From Bartonella sp. DB5-6 (GTDB lineage: Bacteria; Pseudomonadota; Alphaproteobacteria; Rhizobiales; Rhizobiaceae): a stretch of 64,000 nucleotides of DNA. The stretch is taken from NCBI RefSeq assembly GCF_000278115.1, contig NZ_JH725115.1, forward strand, positions 124,001-188,000. The letters are read 5' to 3'. The notes under the pieces were generated by a model that saw only the letters and a program-made list of their open reading frames with translations, ran no database searches and was not told where the DNA came from. The translations under genes and the position numbers were made by a program. Positions 22,542 to 32,945 of the stretch are shown here, piece after piece (position 1 is the first letter of the stretch; every line of letters begins with the position of its first letter).

Positions 22542-25500
22542 TGAAAAAAAGTGTGCGTTTATCGGCTTTCTTATTTTGTCTTTTATTTTTTTTGGTGAGC
22601 ACTTTTGTTTTTGCCCAGAGAGGCAATTCATCCTCTAGCGAAGCAACAGTGGATGATCGTTCATGGTTTATCTCTTTAATTGAACGTGGACTTTCAGCGC
22701 CTAATCGCCAAGTTCGTTTACATAATATGCAAGGGGCACTATCTTCTCAAACGTCGATTGATGTTATTACTGTGAGTGATAAAAAAGGTGTTTGGCTTAA
22801 AATTACCAATGCTAAAATGGACTGGAACCGCCTAGCGTTAATGAGAGGGCGCATAGATATTAACCAGCTTTCAGCAGAACAGATTACGTTTTTACGCAAA
22901 CCACATGACAATCTTTCTCTTATTGCTTCTCTTGAGGCAGGAAAGTTTTCTTTACCAAAGTTGCCACTTGCCATTTCTATAAACACGCTTACGGCTAAAC
23001 ACGTGGTGTTTGAACAGGATCTTTTTGGTTTTTCTGCTGATGTGTCTTTAAAAGGCAATCTAACCTTAGCTAATGGTGATTTTGATGTTAATATAGCAGC
23101 TCATCGTTTAGATGCACAGGGATCTTTTTTTATTCTAACAAAGATATCCGATAGCAATCGTACAGCTAAAATTGATATTTCTGTTGATGAATCGCAAAAT
23201 GGCATTTTGGCAAATATTTTTAACATTGAAAAGCGTCCCGCATTAAATCTCTCCATGAGAGGTGATGGTACTTTCGATGATTTAGTTGTCAGTCTTTCTT
23301 TAGAAGCCGATCACCGTCCTATTTTGGATGGCAATGTTATTCTTGCAAGTGTTGCAGAAGGGCACAGTTTTTCTACTAAACTGGTAGGCACACTTGGTCC
23401 TTTAATGCCTCCACAATATCGTAGCTTTTTTGAATCTGATGTAACATTGAAAGCAGAGGCAAGGATGACAAAAGACGGTGTGAAGCATCTTGATCATATG
23501 GTGATTCAGAGTAAAACAATGAATATTTTGGCTAATGCTGAAATAACAACAGATGGATTTTTGCGGCGGCTTTTTGTTGATGGCAAAATGGCTCTTGATA
23601 AGGAAAATGATGCTACTCATTTAACAACGTCAAAATCCCCAATGCGTGTAGATAATCTTGCTTTAAATATTGATTATGGCCGTGAAGGGCAACAATCTTG
23701 GAATGGCCGGCTTGTTGTACATCATTTGAGCAATAAAAATATTCATATTCGTAATGCGATTTTTGATATGGGGGGGGTGAGCGAAAATCTTGATAATGCA
23801 GCTTCTCGTCATGTTGGTATTCAGGTTAAGGGAACGTTTCAAGGGATTGAAAAAAGTGAGAGCACGTTGCGAGAAAGTCTAGGACAAACAGTTCATGTGC
23901 ATCTAGATACAGATATTGTTTCTAAAAAGCCAGTTTTGATTCATGATTTTAGTGTTACGAGTCAGGGGTTTTCTGCTTGGTTAAAAGGAAAAATGGATCG
24001 TTTTGTTTTTAAAGGCGACCTTAGTTTAAAAGCCCAAACACTAGCTCCTTTTAGTTTGCTGAGTGGACAATCACTCTCTGGTAGCGCAGATATTAAAGCC
24101 AAAGGAACTATCGGTTTAATTGATGGCGTTTTTGATCTTGAATTATCAGGGATGACAGACAATTTGAAAATAGGCATGGAACCTTTAGATCGTTTATTCA
24201 AAGGAAAATTTACTCTTTCAGGTGGTGCTGTTCACGACACGGCAGGTTTAATTTTGCGTCATTTAAATTTGAAAAGCCAATACGCAAACATAAAAGCTAA
24301 TGGATATTTTTCAAATGAGAGCGCTAAAATGGATTTCTACGCTCAAATATCTGATCTCGCCAGATTAGATCCGAGAATAAATGGTACGCTCATAATCCAA
24401 AGTACTGCTAGAGGGCGCAATAGCCTTATAAAACTTAATACACGTGCTGATGTTGCTGAAGCATTTTTAGTAGGAAAGAAGCTAAAAAACACAACGTTCA
24501 CTATAAAAACTCTGGTGGATAATACAGCGCCGAACACTTCTGTAACGGGTTCTATAAAGGGTGAAGGAACTTTTTCTGAGAAACCATTGCATTTATCTGC
24601 TTCTTTTAAGGATTCTGATCAGATTCGAATGCTTGAAGATATTGATATAAGAGGAGGAAGTGCAAAAATAACCGGCGACCTTTCTCAAAAGCTTGGGAGG
24701 AGTGTGAAGGGAGCTTTGCATATTGACGCTGATGATATTACAGCGCTTGCTGCATTATTTTTGCAAGAAGGCAGTGGAAAAGTAAAAGGAGATTTTATTT
24801 TTGACGAACAAAATGGCAGACAAAAAGCTATCCTAAAAGCGCATGTTGACCGTTTAAGCTTTGCAAAGAATAAAATTAAAAAGTTGGAAGTCGAAGCAGA
24901 TGTCTTTGATCCTTTTGGTATGGCTCAGTTTGAGGGAGTTATCAATGCAGAGCGTATCCAAACGCCTTTGATGATGGTTAATCGTCTAAATGCTCATGCC
25001 AATGGCAACGATGGGCAAACGGCTTTTACTGTTCAAGCGATGTTGCCTAATAATACAAATGCACAACTTTCTGGCCGTATGGTTACGATGAAATTTCCAG
25101 AAGGTATAAAACGAGAAGTGCAGATTGAAACTATAGATGTTAAACAACACGATTTTCACGCGACATTGCCTAAATCGGCTACGATTGTTTTTGATAAAGA
25201 AGGAATAACAATAAATGAATTAGGAATCGCAATTAATGGAGGCAAAGTTATACTTGCGGGAAATGTGCAGGATACCCTTAATCTGTACCTCACAATGAAT
25301 GCGCTTCCTGCTGCTTTAGCCAATTTATGGAAATCCAATCTTGGAGCGGCTGGTACTTTAACAGGGAAGGTTATAATCCGAGGTCCTTTTAAAAAACCTG
25401 ATGTAACCTATAATATAAAAGGTGAAGGGCTAACAACGGTTGCTCTTCAAGATAAAAAAGTAATGCCATTTGTGCTTACTGCTACAGGTAAAACAGTAGA

Positions 25501-27190
25501 TCAAAACCTTACTTTGAATGCAAATTTAACGGGAGAAGGGGTACAAGCACAAGCACAAGGTCGTATATCTTTAGATAAAAATACGCTTGATCTCCATGTT
25601 AATTTGCAAGATTTTCCTGCACATTTGGTTAATAGTTTTATTGAAGGGCAAGCGCTTGGAGGAACGATTGTTGGTAGGGTTGATATTAGTGGAACAATGA
25701 AAGATCCATCTGCTCGTTTTGATCTTTCAAGTCAAAACTTGACTACTATGACGCATAAAGGGCCTATGTCGATCAATATGAATACCAGTGGTTCTTACAA
25801 AAAATCGACTTTTCATATTGAGAATATGATAGCAACTGGAGATAAAGGCTTAGATCTTTCCATAAATGGGCTTGTTGCTCTTAATGGTTCAGAGGCCAAA
25901 TTGAATGTTAAAGGGACAATACCTATTGCTTTTATTGATCTATTATTAGCTAAGCGCGGTGCGCATGTAACGGGTACAGCCAAAGTTGATGCAACTCTTA
26001 GTGGTGAATTATGGAAGCCACAGTTGGTAGGAGATCTCTCTATAGTTGATGGTAGTTTTTTTGATTCAAAAACAAATGTAGGATTGAACAATATAACAAT
26101 TGAAGGAAAATCGAATGGCGATCATATTTTTATAGAAAAAGCTTCAGCTTCTTCATCTGAGGGGGGATTAATTTCTGCTTCAGGCCGTATTTTTCATGAT
26201 GGAGAGACAGATTTGGTGTTTAATCTTGATCACGCCAATTATAATGATGGTTCTATGATTCTTGCAACGTTGTCCGGCAAAATGATAATGACGGGTCATT
26301 TTTTGAGTAACCTTGTTATTGGTGGTGATATCATTGTTGAAAAAGCTGAAGTTCTTGTCCCTGATCATTTTCGGAACGCAAAATTCCTTAATATTAAGAA
26401 TAAGAATTTAACTAAACCGATTCAAAAAACACTTGAACGTGCTGATGTTAAGATCACTACCAAACCCCATGATATCTCTCAAGAATCTTCATCTGTTATG
26501 TTATCAGATATGCGTATTACAGCGCACAATCAATTTTTTGTACGTGGGCGAGGGTTAGATACTGAACTAGGAGGACGCATTAACTTAGCAGGACCATTGA
26601 ATGACGTGCATCCAGTTGGCGAATTTAGGATGATTCGTGGACGTTTTGATATTCTTTCACAGCATCTTAATTTTGATCAAGGGCAAGCAAGTTTTAGCGG
26701 TAATCTTAATCCTACGGTTTACTTTGTCACCAACAATAATAGTGGTGATATTCGCGTCACAGTAACGGTAAGTGGGACAATTGATAATCTTGATATTAAT
26801 TTTTCTTCACAACCGAATTTACCACAGGATGAGATTTTGGCACGTTTGATTTTTAATCGCTCTCTTAATGAATTATCACCATTTCAGATTGCTCAGCTTG
26901 CGGCAGCGGCAGCTGATCTTGCAGGTGCTTCTAATACATCTTTATTGAATGCTCTACGGGCTAAAATAGGTCTTGATGATCTTGATGTTATCGTTGATGA
27001 AAAAGGTAATACCGGTTTACGTGTTGGACGTTATATACACAATAATATTTATTTAGGCTTTGAAGCAGGATCGGATGGAAAGACGAAGGGAACTATTAAT
27101 TTAGACATTTCACGCAATCTTAAAGCTAAAGGCGCTATAGGAAATGAAAAAAATTCTAGTGTTGGCTTATTTTATGAAAGAGACTATTAA
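22541..27190 (+). CDS. tamB: TamB, translocation/assembly module protein (AsmA/DUF490 family)
   Basis: A 1549-residue inner-membrane-anchored, periplasm-spanning protein. The N-terminus (KKSVRLSAFLFCLLFFLVST) is a signal anchor. The long middle consists of repeated beta-rich AsmA-like segments of the type 'G.F..P...G....G', such as GPFKKPDVTYNIKGEGL and GTMKDPSARFDLSSQNL. The C-terminal DUF490/TamB domain (about 1230-1549) includes GGRINLAGPLNDVHPVGEFR and ILARLIFNRSLNELSPFQ. Long TamB-type proteins are thought to form hydrophobic grooves that carry phospholipids or assist outer-membrane protein insertion. Its ATG overlaps the tamA stop (TAATG), so the pair is translationally coupled. Confidence 0.95.
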   Translation: MKKSVRLSAFLFCLLFFLVSTFVFAQRGNSSSSEATVDDRSWFISLIERGLSAPNRQVRLHNMQGALSSQTSIDVITVSDKKGVWLKITNAKMDWNRLALMRGRIDINQLSAEQITFLRKPHDNLSLIASLEAGKFSLPKLPLAISINTLTAKHVVFEQDLFGFSADVSLKGNLTLANGDFDVNIAAHRLDAQGSFFILTKISDSNRTAKIDISVDESQNGILANIFNIEKRPALNLSMRGDGTFDDLVVSLSLEADHRPILDGNVILASVAEGHSFSTKLVGTLGPLMPPQYRSFFESDVTLKAEARMTKDGVKHLDHMVIQSKTMNILANAEITTDGFLRRLFVDGKMALDKENDATHLTTSKSPMRVDNLALNIDYGREGQQSWNGRLVVHHLSNKNIHIRNAIFDMGGVSENLDNAASRHVGIQVKGTFQGIEKSESTLRESLGQTVHVHLDTDIVSKKPVLIHDFSVTSQGFSAWLKGKMDRFVFKGDLSLKAQTLAPFSLLSGQSLSGSADIKAKGTIGLIDGVFDLELSGMTDNLKIGMEPLDRLFKGKFTLSGGAVHDTAGLILRHLNLKSQYANIKANGYFSNESAKMDFYAQISDLARLDPRINGTLIIQSTARGRNSLIKLNTRADVAEAFLVGKKLKNTTFTIKTLVDNTAPNTSVTGSIKGEGTFSEKPLHLSASFKDSDQIRMLEDIDIRGGSAKITGDLSQKLGRSVKGALHIDADDITALAALFLQEGSGKVKGDFIFDEQNGRQKAILKAHVDRLSFAKNKIKKLEVEADVFDPFGMAQFEGVINAERIQTPLMMVNRLNAHANGNDGQTAFTVQAMLPNNTNAQLSGRMVTMKFPEGIKREVQIETIDVKQHDFHATLPKSATIVFDKEGITINELGIAINGGKVILAGNVQDTLNLYLTMNALPAALANLWKSNLGAAGTLTGKVIIRGPFKKPDVTYNIKGEGLTTVALQDKKVMPFVLTATGKTVDQNLTLNANLTGEGVQAQAQGRISLDKNTLDLHVNLQDFPAHLVNSFIEGQALGGTIVGRVDISGTMKDPSARFDLSSQNLTTMTHKGPMSINMNTSGSYKKSTFHIENMIATGDKGLDLSINGLVALNGSEAKLNVKGTIPIAFIDLLLAKRGAHVTGTAKVDATLSGELWKPQLVGDLSIVDGSFFDSKTNVGLNNITIEGKSNGDHIFIEKASASSSEGGLISASGRIFHDGETDLVFNLDHANYNDGSMILATLSGKMIMTGHFLSNLVIGGDIIVEKAEVLVPDHFRNAKFLNIKNKNLTKPIQKTLERADVKITTKPHDISQESSSVMLSDMRITAHNQFFVRGRGLDTELGGRINLAGPLNDVHPVGEFRMIRGRFDILSQHLNFDQGQASFSGNLNPTVYFVTNNNSGDIRVTVTVSGTIDNLDINFSSQPNLPQDEILARLIFNRSLNELSPFQIAQLAAAAADLAGASNTSLLNALRAKIGLDDLDVIVDEKGNTGLRVGRYIHNNIYLGFEAGSDGKTKGTINLDISRNLKAKGAIGNEKNSSVGLFYERDY

Positions 27191-28469
27191 GGACTGAAGC
27201 TCTTAAATTCTAATTACTGAGGTGTTATGCACCCAACTCTCTAATCTCTAAGTAGGAGAAGATTAAAACTTAGATTAGTAATCTCATAAAAGAAGAAGCT
27301 TTTTTATCAAATCGTGAGAGAATACGTCTAAAATATTTGTTTTTTGTTTTCACGCTCTCGAGGAGCACGCTCTTTATGAAAAATAGCACATTGTTATATT
27401 GCTTAGTCATGTGCTTGTTTAATATCTCTCGTTGCTCCAAATCGCATTCTACACTGGTACCGATAAAGAGTATAACGCAAAATCGATAGTGCACCACCAT
27501 TTTTACTAATGCAAGGGTCAAGCGAGTACATCTTTCTATTTACTAGCTCTCAATTTTGTCAGTTGCTCTTGCATTGAGACGGTTTATGAAAAGTATATAT
27601 TTATTGCTTGCCTAAATAGCTTTTTATCCACGCGTTGATCTGTCTTGTGATGTACAAGCAAACAATTTTCCGGCATGATAAGGATTTAAAATGAAGAAAT
27701 CTTACAGTATTCAGAGCTCTCATTTAAATTGCAAAACGATGAATTATCATTATAAACTCATGTGTTGTGTTTCCTTAAAGATGCGTTCGATAAGGTAACT
27801 TTTTTGTAATGATGACCATCACAGCTATGCAATATTTTCCTATTTAAGCAGTAAGGAATGATAGGAATATAGTTTTGCTTCTCACCTGTTTTTTAGCGCA
27901 TTAGGATCATAACTTTTATCAGCAATGACATATGTATTTTATTTTTAAGAAATTAAGGTGCTGAACATTATTCCAGTTCTTAGACGAGAAAATAAAACGT
28001 GAAGTATAGTCCAAGATGTCCGCTACAGCAGGAAGTCTCGTTATAAATAAATTAACGGTTTCTCTTCAATGAGTCCTTTTATGCTAAGCTTATTGTTAAT
28101 TTATGGCGTAATCTAATAACCGGCAGCATGGAAATGGCTGGTAAACAAAGGTGCATCACTCAGATTTATCATCATAGTTCTTAGCAGCTTTTTCAAAATT
28201 TGAAGTCTATTTTTTTGCTGCTATAAAAATTCATAATGTTTATGAATGCGACTCCACTTGCTTGAGGAAAGGGGAAACTCTCGCCATTGAGTCCTCATTT
28301 TTAAAGTAAGATGAATTTCTTCAGTAAAACAATAAGGAAGTTTTTCAATTATCATACAAATCCTAAAAGTGTGTCTTCAATAAAGTGTAATTTTTTTGCC
28401 AATCTCTGCACTTAAGGAATATGAATTCATCCATTTTTATTCTCAAATACTTACTTAAGTATCTAGAAA
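27191..28469. other. 1.3 kb gene-free stretch after tamB
   Basis: The longest stretch without a supported gene. Frames are short and broken on both strands, and the base composition is AT-rich. I found no transposase, phage or tRNA signature. It probably holds decayed sequence, as is common in Bartonella-type genomes, but no ancestor can be named. Confidence 0.5.
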
Positions 28470-30236
28470 CTAAGGCTTATGCTTTTTGAATTGGATATTA
28501 TGAAGCGTTTTGTAAAAACCGTTTTTTTTTGCAAGCAATTCTTTTCGAGTACCTTGTTCGACTAGTTGACCATTTTGTATAACAATAATTTTATGAGCGC
28601 GAGCAATCGTTGAAAGTCTATGGGCAATAGTGATAGTCGTGCGCCCTTTGGTGAGATGGTGAAGAGCTTCATTAATTTGTGCTTCAGTATGCGAGTCTAA
28701 TGCACTTGTTGCTTCATCAAGAATCAGAATTTCACTGTCATGAAGCATTGCTCTGGCGATGGCGAGTCGTTGTTTTTGTCCACCTGAAAGATTACAGCCA
28801 TTATCGCCTATCTGTGTATCATAGCCATTTGGTAGATCCATAATAAAGTCGTGAGCATTGGCTGCTTTTGCTGCTTTAATAATGTCGTTGTCGTGAGCTC
28901 CTGCTTTTCCAAGCTCGATATTGTATTTAACAGTTCCTTGGAAAAGAAAAGTATCCTGTCCTACATAAGCTATCAGATTTCTAAGGGAGCGAAATGTAGT
29001 ATAACGGATGTCTTGATCATTAATAAATATACGTCCCTTTGTGGGGTCATAAAGGCGCATAATAAGGTTTATAAGCGTTGATTTCCCCGAACCAGATGGC
29101 CCTATCAACGCTGTCATTTTTCTAGGTTCTATTTCTAGATTAATGTCTTTCAACACCATTTGGTTACCTGTATATGCGAAAGAAACATCTTCGAAACGGA
29201 TAGTTCCTTGTCTTTTATCCAAATCTTTAGCTTTTGCATGTTCTATAACCGTAAGAGGACGGTCGAGAATTTCAAACATCGTACGGATATTGACCAAGCC
29301 AGCTTCAATTTTAACACGTACATTTGCGAGTCTTTTTGCAGGCTCGTAAGCAAGAAGCAAAGCAACAATAAAGGACATGAACTCACCTTGAACGCCTGTA
29401 CGCTGAGTTGCAAGGTAGCCGGAAAAACAGATAATACCCGCAATGGTAACACCAGCAAGGGTTTCCATAATCGGATTTGTAACGGCTTGAAGTGTTGCAA
29501 TAGTGTTTGCTTGTTTTTCAACATCGCAAATGGCTTTATCCATACGTTTTTTCATGAGCTCTTCTAATGAAAAAGCTTTGATAACACGAATACCAATAGA
29601 ACTTTCTTGTACAATTTTGATAATTTCACCAAGAGAAAGGAGTTCTTTTTCCGCAAGGCTACGAACACGTTTTAAAGCCATTCGAACTCCTAAAAAAGCC
29701 AGTGGTCCTATTATTAAAGTAATGGCGATTAACGTAAAGTTTTGAATAAACATAACAAGCAATAGGCCACTAACGGAAAGCAAATCACGTACAAAAGTTG
29801 TAATAATTGTATCGATGATATTACGCGCGGCTGTAGCATTATGGGTTACACGCACAAGAAGATCAGATGAAGCATTATTATGATAAAAAGAGACTCCCTG
29901 TTCCATAAGGCGTGCGTAAATTTTACGCTGCTGTTCAGCAACAATACTGTTGCCTGCTTTGCTCAAAAAGTAAGTTTGGGCAAAAGTTGCTATCCCTTTG
30001 AGGATAAAAATGAAAGCAATGATGCTAGAAATCAAAACAATCATACTGAAATTTTGCGCGTCAATAATATAATTGACAACGTCACGCATAATCCATGCAC
30101 TGGCTGCTGTTGTGCAGGAAATAATGATCATTGAAAAAACAGCGGCACCATACCAACACGCATGTTTATGAAAATTTTCTCGCAAAAGACGGATGATCAG
30201 ATGTCTATCAAAAGCAGAAATTTGTTTTTTGACCAT
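28470..30236 (-). CDS. MsbA-like ABC exporter, fused permease and ATPase
   Basis: A 588-residue half-transporter with six predicted membrane helices (for example WYGAAVFSMIIISCTTAASA and MIVLISSIIAFIFILKGIAT) and a C-terminal ATPase. The Walker A is GPSGSGKSTLINL, the signature is LSGGQKQRLAIARAML, and the Walker B is ILILDEATSALDS with a following AHRLSTI switch. This architecture fits MsbA (lipid A flippase) or another type I exporter. No lpxK or waaA gene is adjacent, so I do not assign msbA firmly. The gene lies between a gene-free region and infC, on the same strand as infC but separated from it by a strong terminator hairpin. Confidence 0.9.
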   Translation of the reverse strand: MVKKQISAFDRHLIIRLLRENFHKHACWYGAAVFSMIIISCTTAASAWIMRDVVNYIIDAQNFSMIVLISSIIAFIFILKGIATFAQTYFLSKAGNSIVAEQQRKIYARLMEQGVSFYHNNASSDLLVRVTHNATAARNIIDTIITTFVRDLLSVSGLLLVMFIQNFTLIAITLIIGPLAFLGVRMALKRVRSLAEKELLSLGEIIKIVQESSIGIRVIKAFSLEELMKKRMDKAICDVEKQANTIATLQAVTNPIMETLAGVTIAGIICFSGYLATQRTGVQGEFMSFIVALLLAYEPAKRLANVRVKIEAGLVNIRTMFEILDRPLTVIEHAKAKDLDKRQGTIRFEDVSFAYTGNQMVLKDINLEIEPRKMTALIGPSGSGKSTLINLIMRLYDPTKGRIFINDQDIRYTTFRSLRNLIAYVGQDTFLFQGTVKYNIELGKAGAHDNDIIKAAKAANAHDFIMDLPNGYDTQIGDNGCNLSGGQKQRLAIARAMLHDSEILILDEATSALDSHTEAQINEALHHLTKGRTTITIAHRLSTIARAHKIIVIQNGQLVEQGTRKELLAKKNGFYKTLHNIQFKKHKP

Positions 30237-30360
30237 GAAGCGCTTCTACATTTTATTGTTGTTTCATGCAAGATTGAAGCACTCTTATTAAAAACATTTA
30301 GTCGTTTTGATAAAAAGAGTATTCTCTTAATGAGAGAGGTTGGCGCATAACAACTACCAA

Positions 30361-30399
30361 TTTAAAAGTGCCACAACAATAATATGTGGCACTTTTAAA
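30361..30399 (-). terminator. Terminator hairpin after infC
   Basis: A perfect 15-bp inverted repeat (tttaaaagtgccaca / tgtggcacttttaaa) with a 9-nt loop at 30376-30384. The T-rich end of the minus-strand arm gives a rho-independent terminator downstream of infC. The repeat reads alike on both strands. Confidence 0.8.
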
Positions 30400-30458
30400 T
30401 CATATCCATATACTCAACTCTAGATGAGTCATATTTTATATATTATCCCAATGAAACA

Positions 30459-30995
30459 TTACTTAGGTGCTATCACCATCATCATTTGACGGCCTTCGAG
30501 TTTTGGTTCAGATTCGATTTTAGCAATTTCACAGGTATCCTCTTTCACCCGCTGAAGAAGCTTTAATCCAAGATCTTGGTGTGCCATTTCACGACCACGA
30601 AAACGCAAAGTAATCTTTACTTTATCACCATTACCAATAAAGCGATGAACAGCTTTGAGCTTGACCTCATAATCATGGACATCAACATTTGGACGCATCT
30701 TAATCTCTTTGATTTCGATGACTTTTTGCTTTTTACGTGTTTCAGCCGCCTTTTTTTGGGTTTGATATTTCAATTTGCCCAAATCGATAATTTTACACAC
30801 GGGCGGTTCTGCATTCGGCACAATTTCAACTAAATCAAGCCCTGCATCTGCGGCCATAGCAAGTGCTTCTTGTATTGCAACAATTCCCTGATGTTGTCCT
30901 TCATCATTGATAAGCTGAACACGAGGAACCCGAATGTCCTGATTTGAGCGTGGCCCGTCTTTTTGAGTAGGTGTTATTTTAAACGGTCTACGAAT
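30459..30995 (-). CDS. infC: Translation initiation factor IF-3 with AUU start codon
   Basis: IF-3 binds the 30S subunit and discriminates against wrong start codons and initiator tRNAs. Reading from an ATG at 30857 gives only 132 residues and drops the N-terminal domain. From an ATT at 30995 the frame gives 178 residues beginning (M)[18 protein letters not shown], which matches the standard rhizobial IF-3 start. AAGGAG lies 8 nt upstream of that ATT, an ideal spacing. E. coli infC also starts with AUU, and IF-3 then represses its own translation; the same feedback is likely here. The C-terminal domain is intact ([18 protein letters not shown]). infC is a single gene, not linked to rpmI-rplT, which lie at 62 kb. 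Confidence 0.95.
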   Translation of the reverse strand: MRRPFKITPTQKDGPRSNQDIRVPRVQLINDEGQHQGIVAIQEALAMAADAGLDLVEIVPNAEPPVCKIIDLGKLKYQTQKKAAETRKKQKVIEIKEIKMRPNVDVHDYEVKLKAVHRFIGNGDKVKITLRFRGREMAHQDLGLKLLQRVKEDTCEIAKIESEPKLEGRQMMMVIAPK

Positions 30996-31170
30996 GGTTT
31001 ATGCTCCTTAATTTTGATTAATCTACAATGTAATTTAATATACAATTATACACAGAAAAACAACAAGAATTCGCGCTTTTTTCATTATTTGATTTATGAC
31101 TTTGTGAGAGAATTTGGAAGATAGGAATTTTTCTTTTATAAGAGAAAATAGTTCATAAAGGAAAAGAATC

Positions 31171-31950
31171 ATGGATCAAAACATTCCTTGCCAATTTTTT
31201 TCGTTTGAAGGTACTGCTCTTGCAGTGCGCCATCGCAAAGGTTGCGGCTCTCCTAGTCTGGTTTGGCTTTCTGGCTATCAATCCGATATGTTGGGGGGCA
31301 AAGCGGTGATGGTTGATAGCTTCGCTCAGAAGAATGACTTATCTTGTTTGCGTTTTGACTATTCAGGTCATGGGGAATCAGAGGGTGACTTTTTTCAAGG
31401 AACGATATCGCGTTGGGTCAAAGAAAGTTTAGCGGTTTTTGAAACTTATTGTAAAGGACCACAAATTTTGATTGGCTCCTCTATGGGGGGGTGGATTGCT
31501 CTCAAACTTGCGACGATGCTAGCGCAGAAAAATAAGAGGCTTGCTGGTATGGTGTTGATTGCGCCGGCTCCTGATTTTACACAAACATTAGTGGAACCAG
31601 AATTAGGGCCGGCAGAATGGAAAATTCTGGAAGAAAAAGGATGTATTGAGCGACCTGCTGTTGGTGATACGGAGCCGTTTCTTTTCACCAAGACACTGAT
31701 TGAAGATGGGCGAGATAACTGTGTTATGAAAGGATGCATTGATATTGGGTGTCCAGTTCATATTTTGCAAGGTATGGAAGATACAGAGATACCCTATCAG
31801 CATACACTGACTTTACTTGATCATTTGCCTTTACATGATGTAACATTAACACTTATTCGTGATGCGGACCATCGGCTTTCGCGTCCGCAGGATTTAGAAT
31901 GCCTCGAAGCAGTATTGAGGTCGTTAATTGACAGAATTAATGCAGGATAA
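31171..31950 (+). CDS. Alpha/beta-fold hydrolase
   Basis: A 259-residue cytosolic protein of the alpha/beta hydrolase superfamily, with esterase- or thioesterase-like character. Ser104 in GSSMGG (residues 102-107) is the nucleophile elbow. An acidic residue in ILQGMEDTEIPY and a histidine in IRDADHRLSRP complete a plausible catalytic triad. RFDYSGHGESEGDF is the typical oxyanion-loop region. The substrate is unknown. It is followed 33 bp later by the YgjP-type metalloprotease on the same strand, a neighbourhood found in other rhizobia. Confidence 0.85.
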   Translation: MDQNIPCQFFSFEGTALAVRHRKGCGSPSLVWLSGYQSDMLGGKAVMVDSFAQKNDLSCLRFDYSGHGESEGDFFQGTISRWVKESLAVFETYCKGPQILIGSSMGGWIALKLATMLAQKNKRLAGMVLIAPAPDFTQTLVEPELGPAEWKILEEKGCIERPAVGDTEPFLFTKTLIEDGRDNCVMKGCIDIGCPVHILQGMEDTEIPYQHTLTLLDHLPLHDVTLTLIRDADHRLSRPQDLECLEAVLRSLIDRINAG

Positions 31951-31983
31951 GGGTCAAGTTCATTGAAGATAAAGACATAATGT

Positions 31984-32730
31984 ATGACCGTTTATGAACA
32001 ACATTTTATTTTCTCTGATCGTATTGTACCTATACGCGTACGCAGGCATAAGTGCGCGCGCCGTCTTACATTACGTATTGATGCAAGCGGGCAGGAAATT
32101 TGTGTAACAACACCGCCAGCGATAAGTCTCTGTTCGGTTCAAGATTTCATTAAAAAGCACCGATTTTGGATTGAAACGCGTCTTACGCGTGGATGTGTTT
32201 CTCACGAAAATGCTTATCTCAAAAAAGGTACAACGATTCCTGTATTGGGTGTTGCACATACCATAGGACATAAAGAAGGGCGTGGGGTATCAGAAATTGT
32301 TGTAGGCGAAGCAGGACAGGAACCTCAAATTATCGTTTATGGTCAATTAGAATATTTGCCAAGGCGTGTTGCTGATATTCTAAAAAAACAGGCGGCGCTC
32401 ACTATAACACCATTGGTTGCGTATTATGCACGTAAAGTAGAGCGTAAAGTGAAGTCAGTTTGCTATAAAGATACGAAAAGTCGTTGGGGATCTTGTTCAA
32501 TAGACAAGCGTCTTTCTTTTTCTTGGCGCCTTATTATGGCACCAAAAGAAATTGTTGAATATGTTGTCGCGCATGAGGTTGCTCATCTTGTCGAAATGAA
32601 TCACGGACAAAAATTTTGGGATCTTTGTGAAAAGCTTTGTCCAGATAGTAAAAAGTATCGTGCTTGGTTGAAGAAAAATGGTCATATACTGCAAGCAATC
32701 AATTTTCATCCATATAAGTTAGAAATATGA
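31984..32730 (+). CDS. YgjP-like (DUF45) metallopeptidase-like protein
   Basis: A 248-residue protein of the YgjP/DUF45 (M48-like, SprT-related) family. The zinc-binding signature is VAHEVAHLVEMNHGQKFW, with His197, Glu198, His201 and His207, and YKDTKSRWGSCS upstream is the family's conserved core block. The role is not known for most members, and DNA-protein crosslink or protein maintenance has been suggested for the related SprT group. It probably shares a transcript with the upstream hydrolase. Confidence 0.85.
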   Translation: MTVYEQHFIFSDRIVPIRVRRHKCARRLTLRIDASGQEICVTTPPAISLCSVQDFIKKHRFWIETRLTRGCVSHENAYLKKGTTIPVLGVAHTIGHKEGRGVSEIVVGEAGQEPQIIVYGQLEYLPRRVADILKKQAALTITPLVAYYARKVERKVKSVCYKDTKSRWGSCSIDKRLSFSWRLIMAPKEIVEYVVAHEVAHLVEMNHGQKFWDLCEKLCPDSKKYRAWLKKNGHILQAINFHPYKLEI

Positions 32731-32945
32731 AAAGCCCTTAGAAGATAATATGGGATGGAACTTTTTGTTGAGTGTACCGTTATGTGTGTGCTTAGTCACT
32801 CATGGGTGAAGAAGCCATTGAAGCCTCAGCACGATTATCTTCCCCTGCCTAGTGTGCTGAGTGCCTTCAATGTTTTTACTTTATCTTTTTTGTAATTCAG
32901 CCTAATAATTTCTGGTAACTCCTCAGTTTAGATTGGAAGAGCACT

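Noticed and set aside
27270-27521. 83-codon minus-strand frame after tamB, sharing a weak stretch (cgattttgataaaaa-like) with 30290-30340
   Set aside because: The two stretches match over only about 36 bases with many differences, all AT-rich; not enough for a repeat family, and the frame has no protein-like features.
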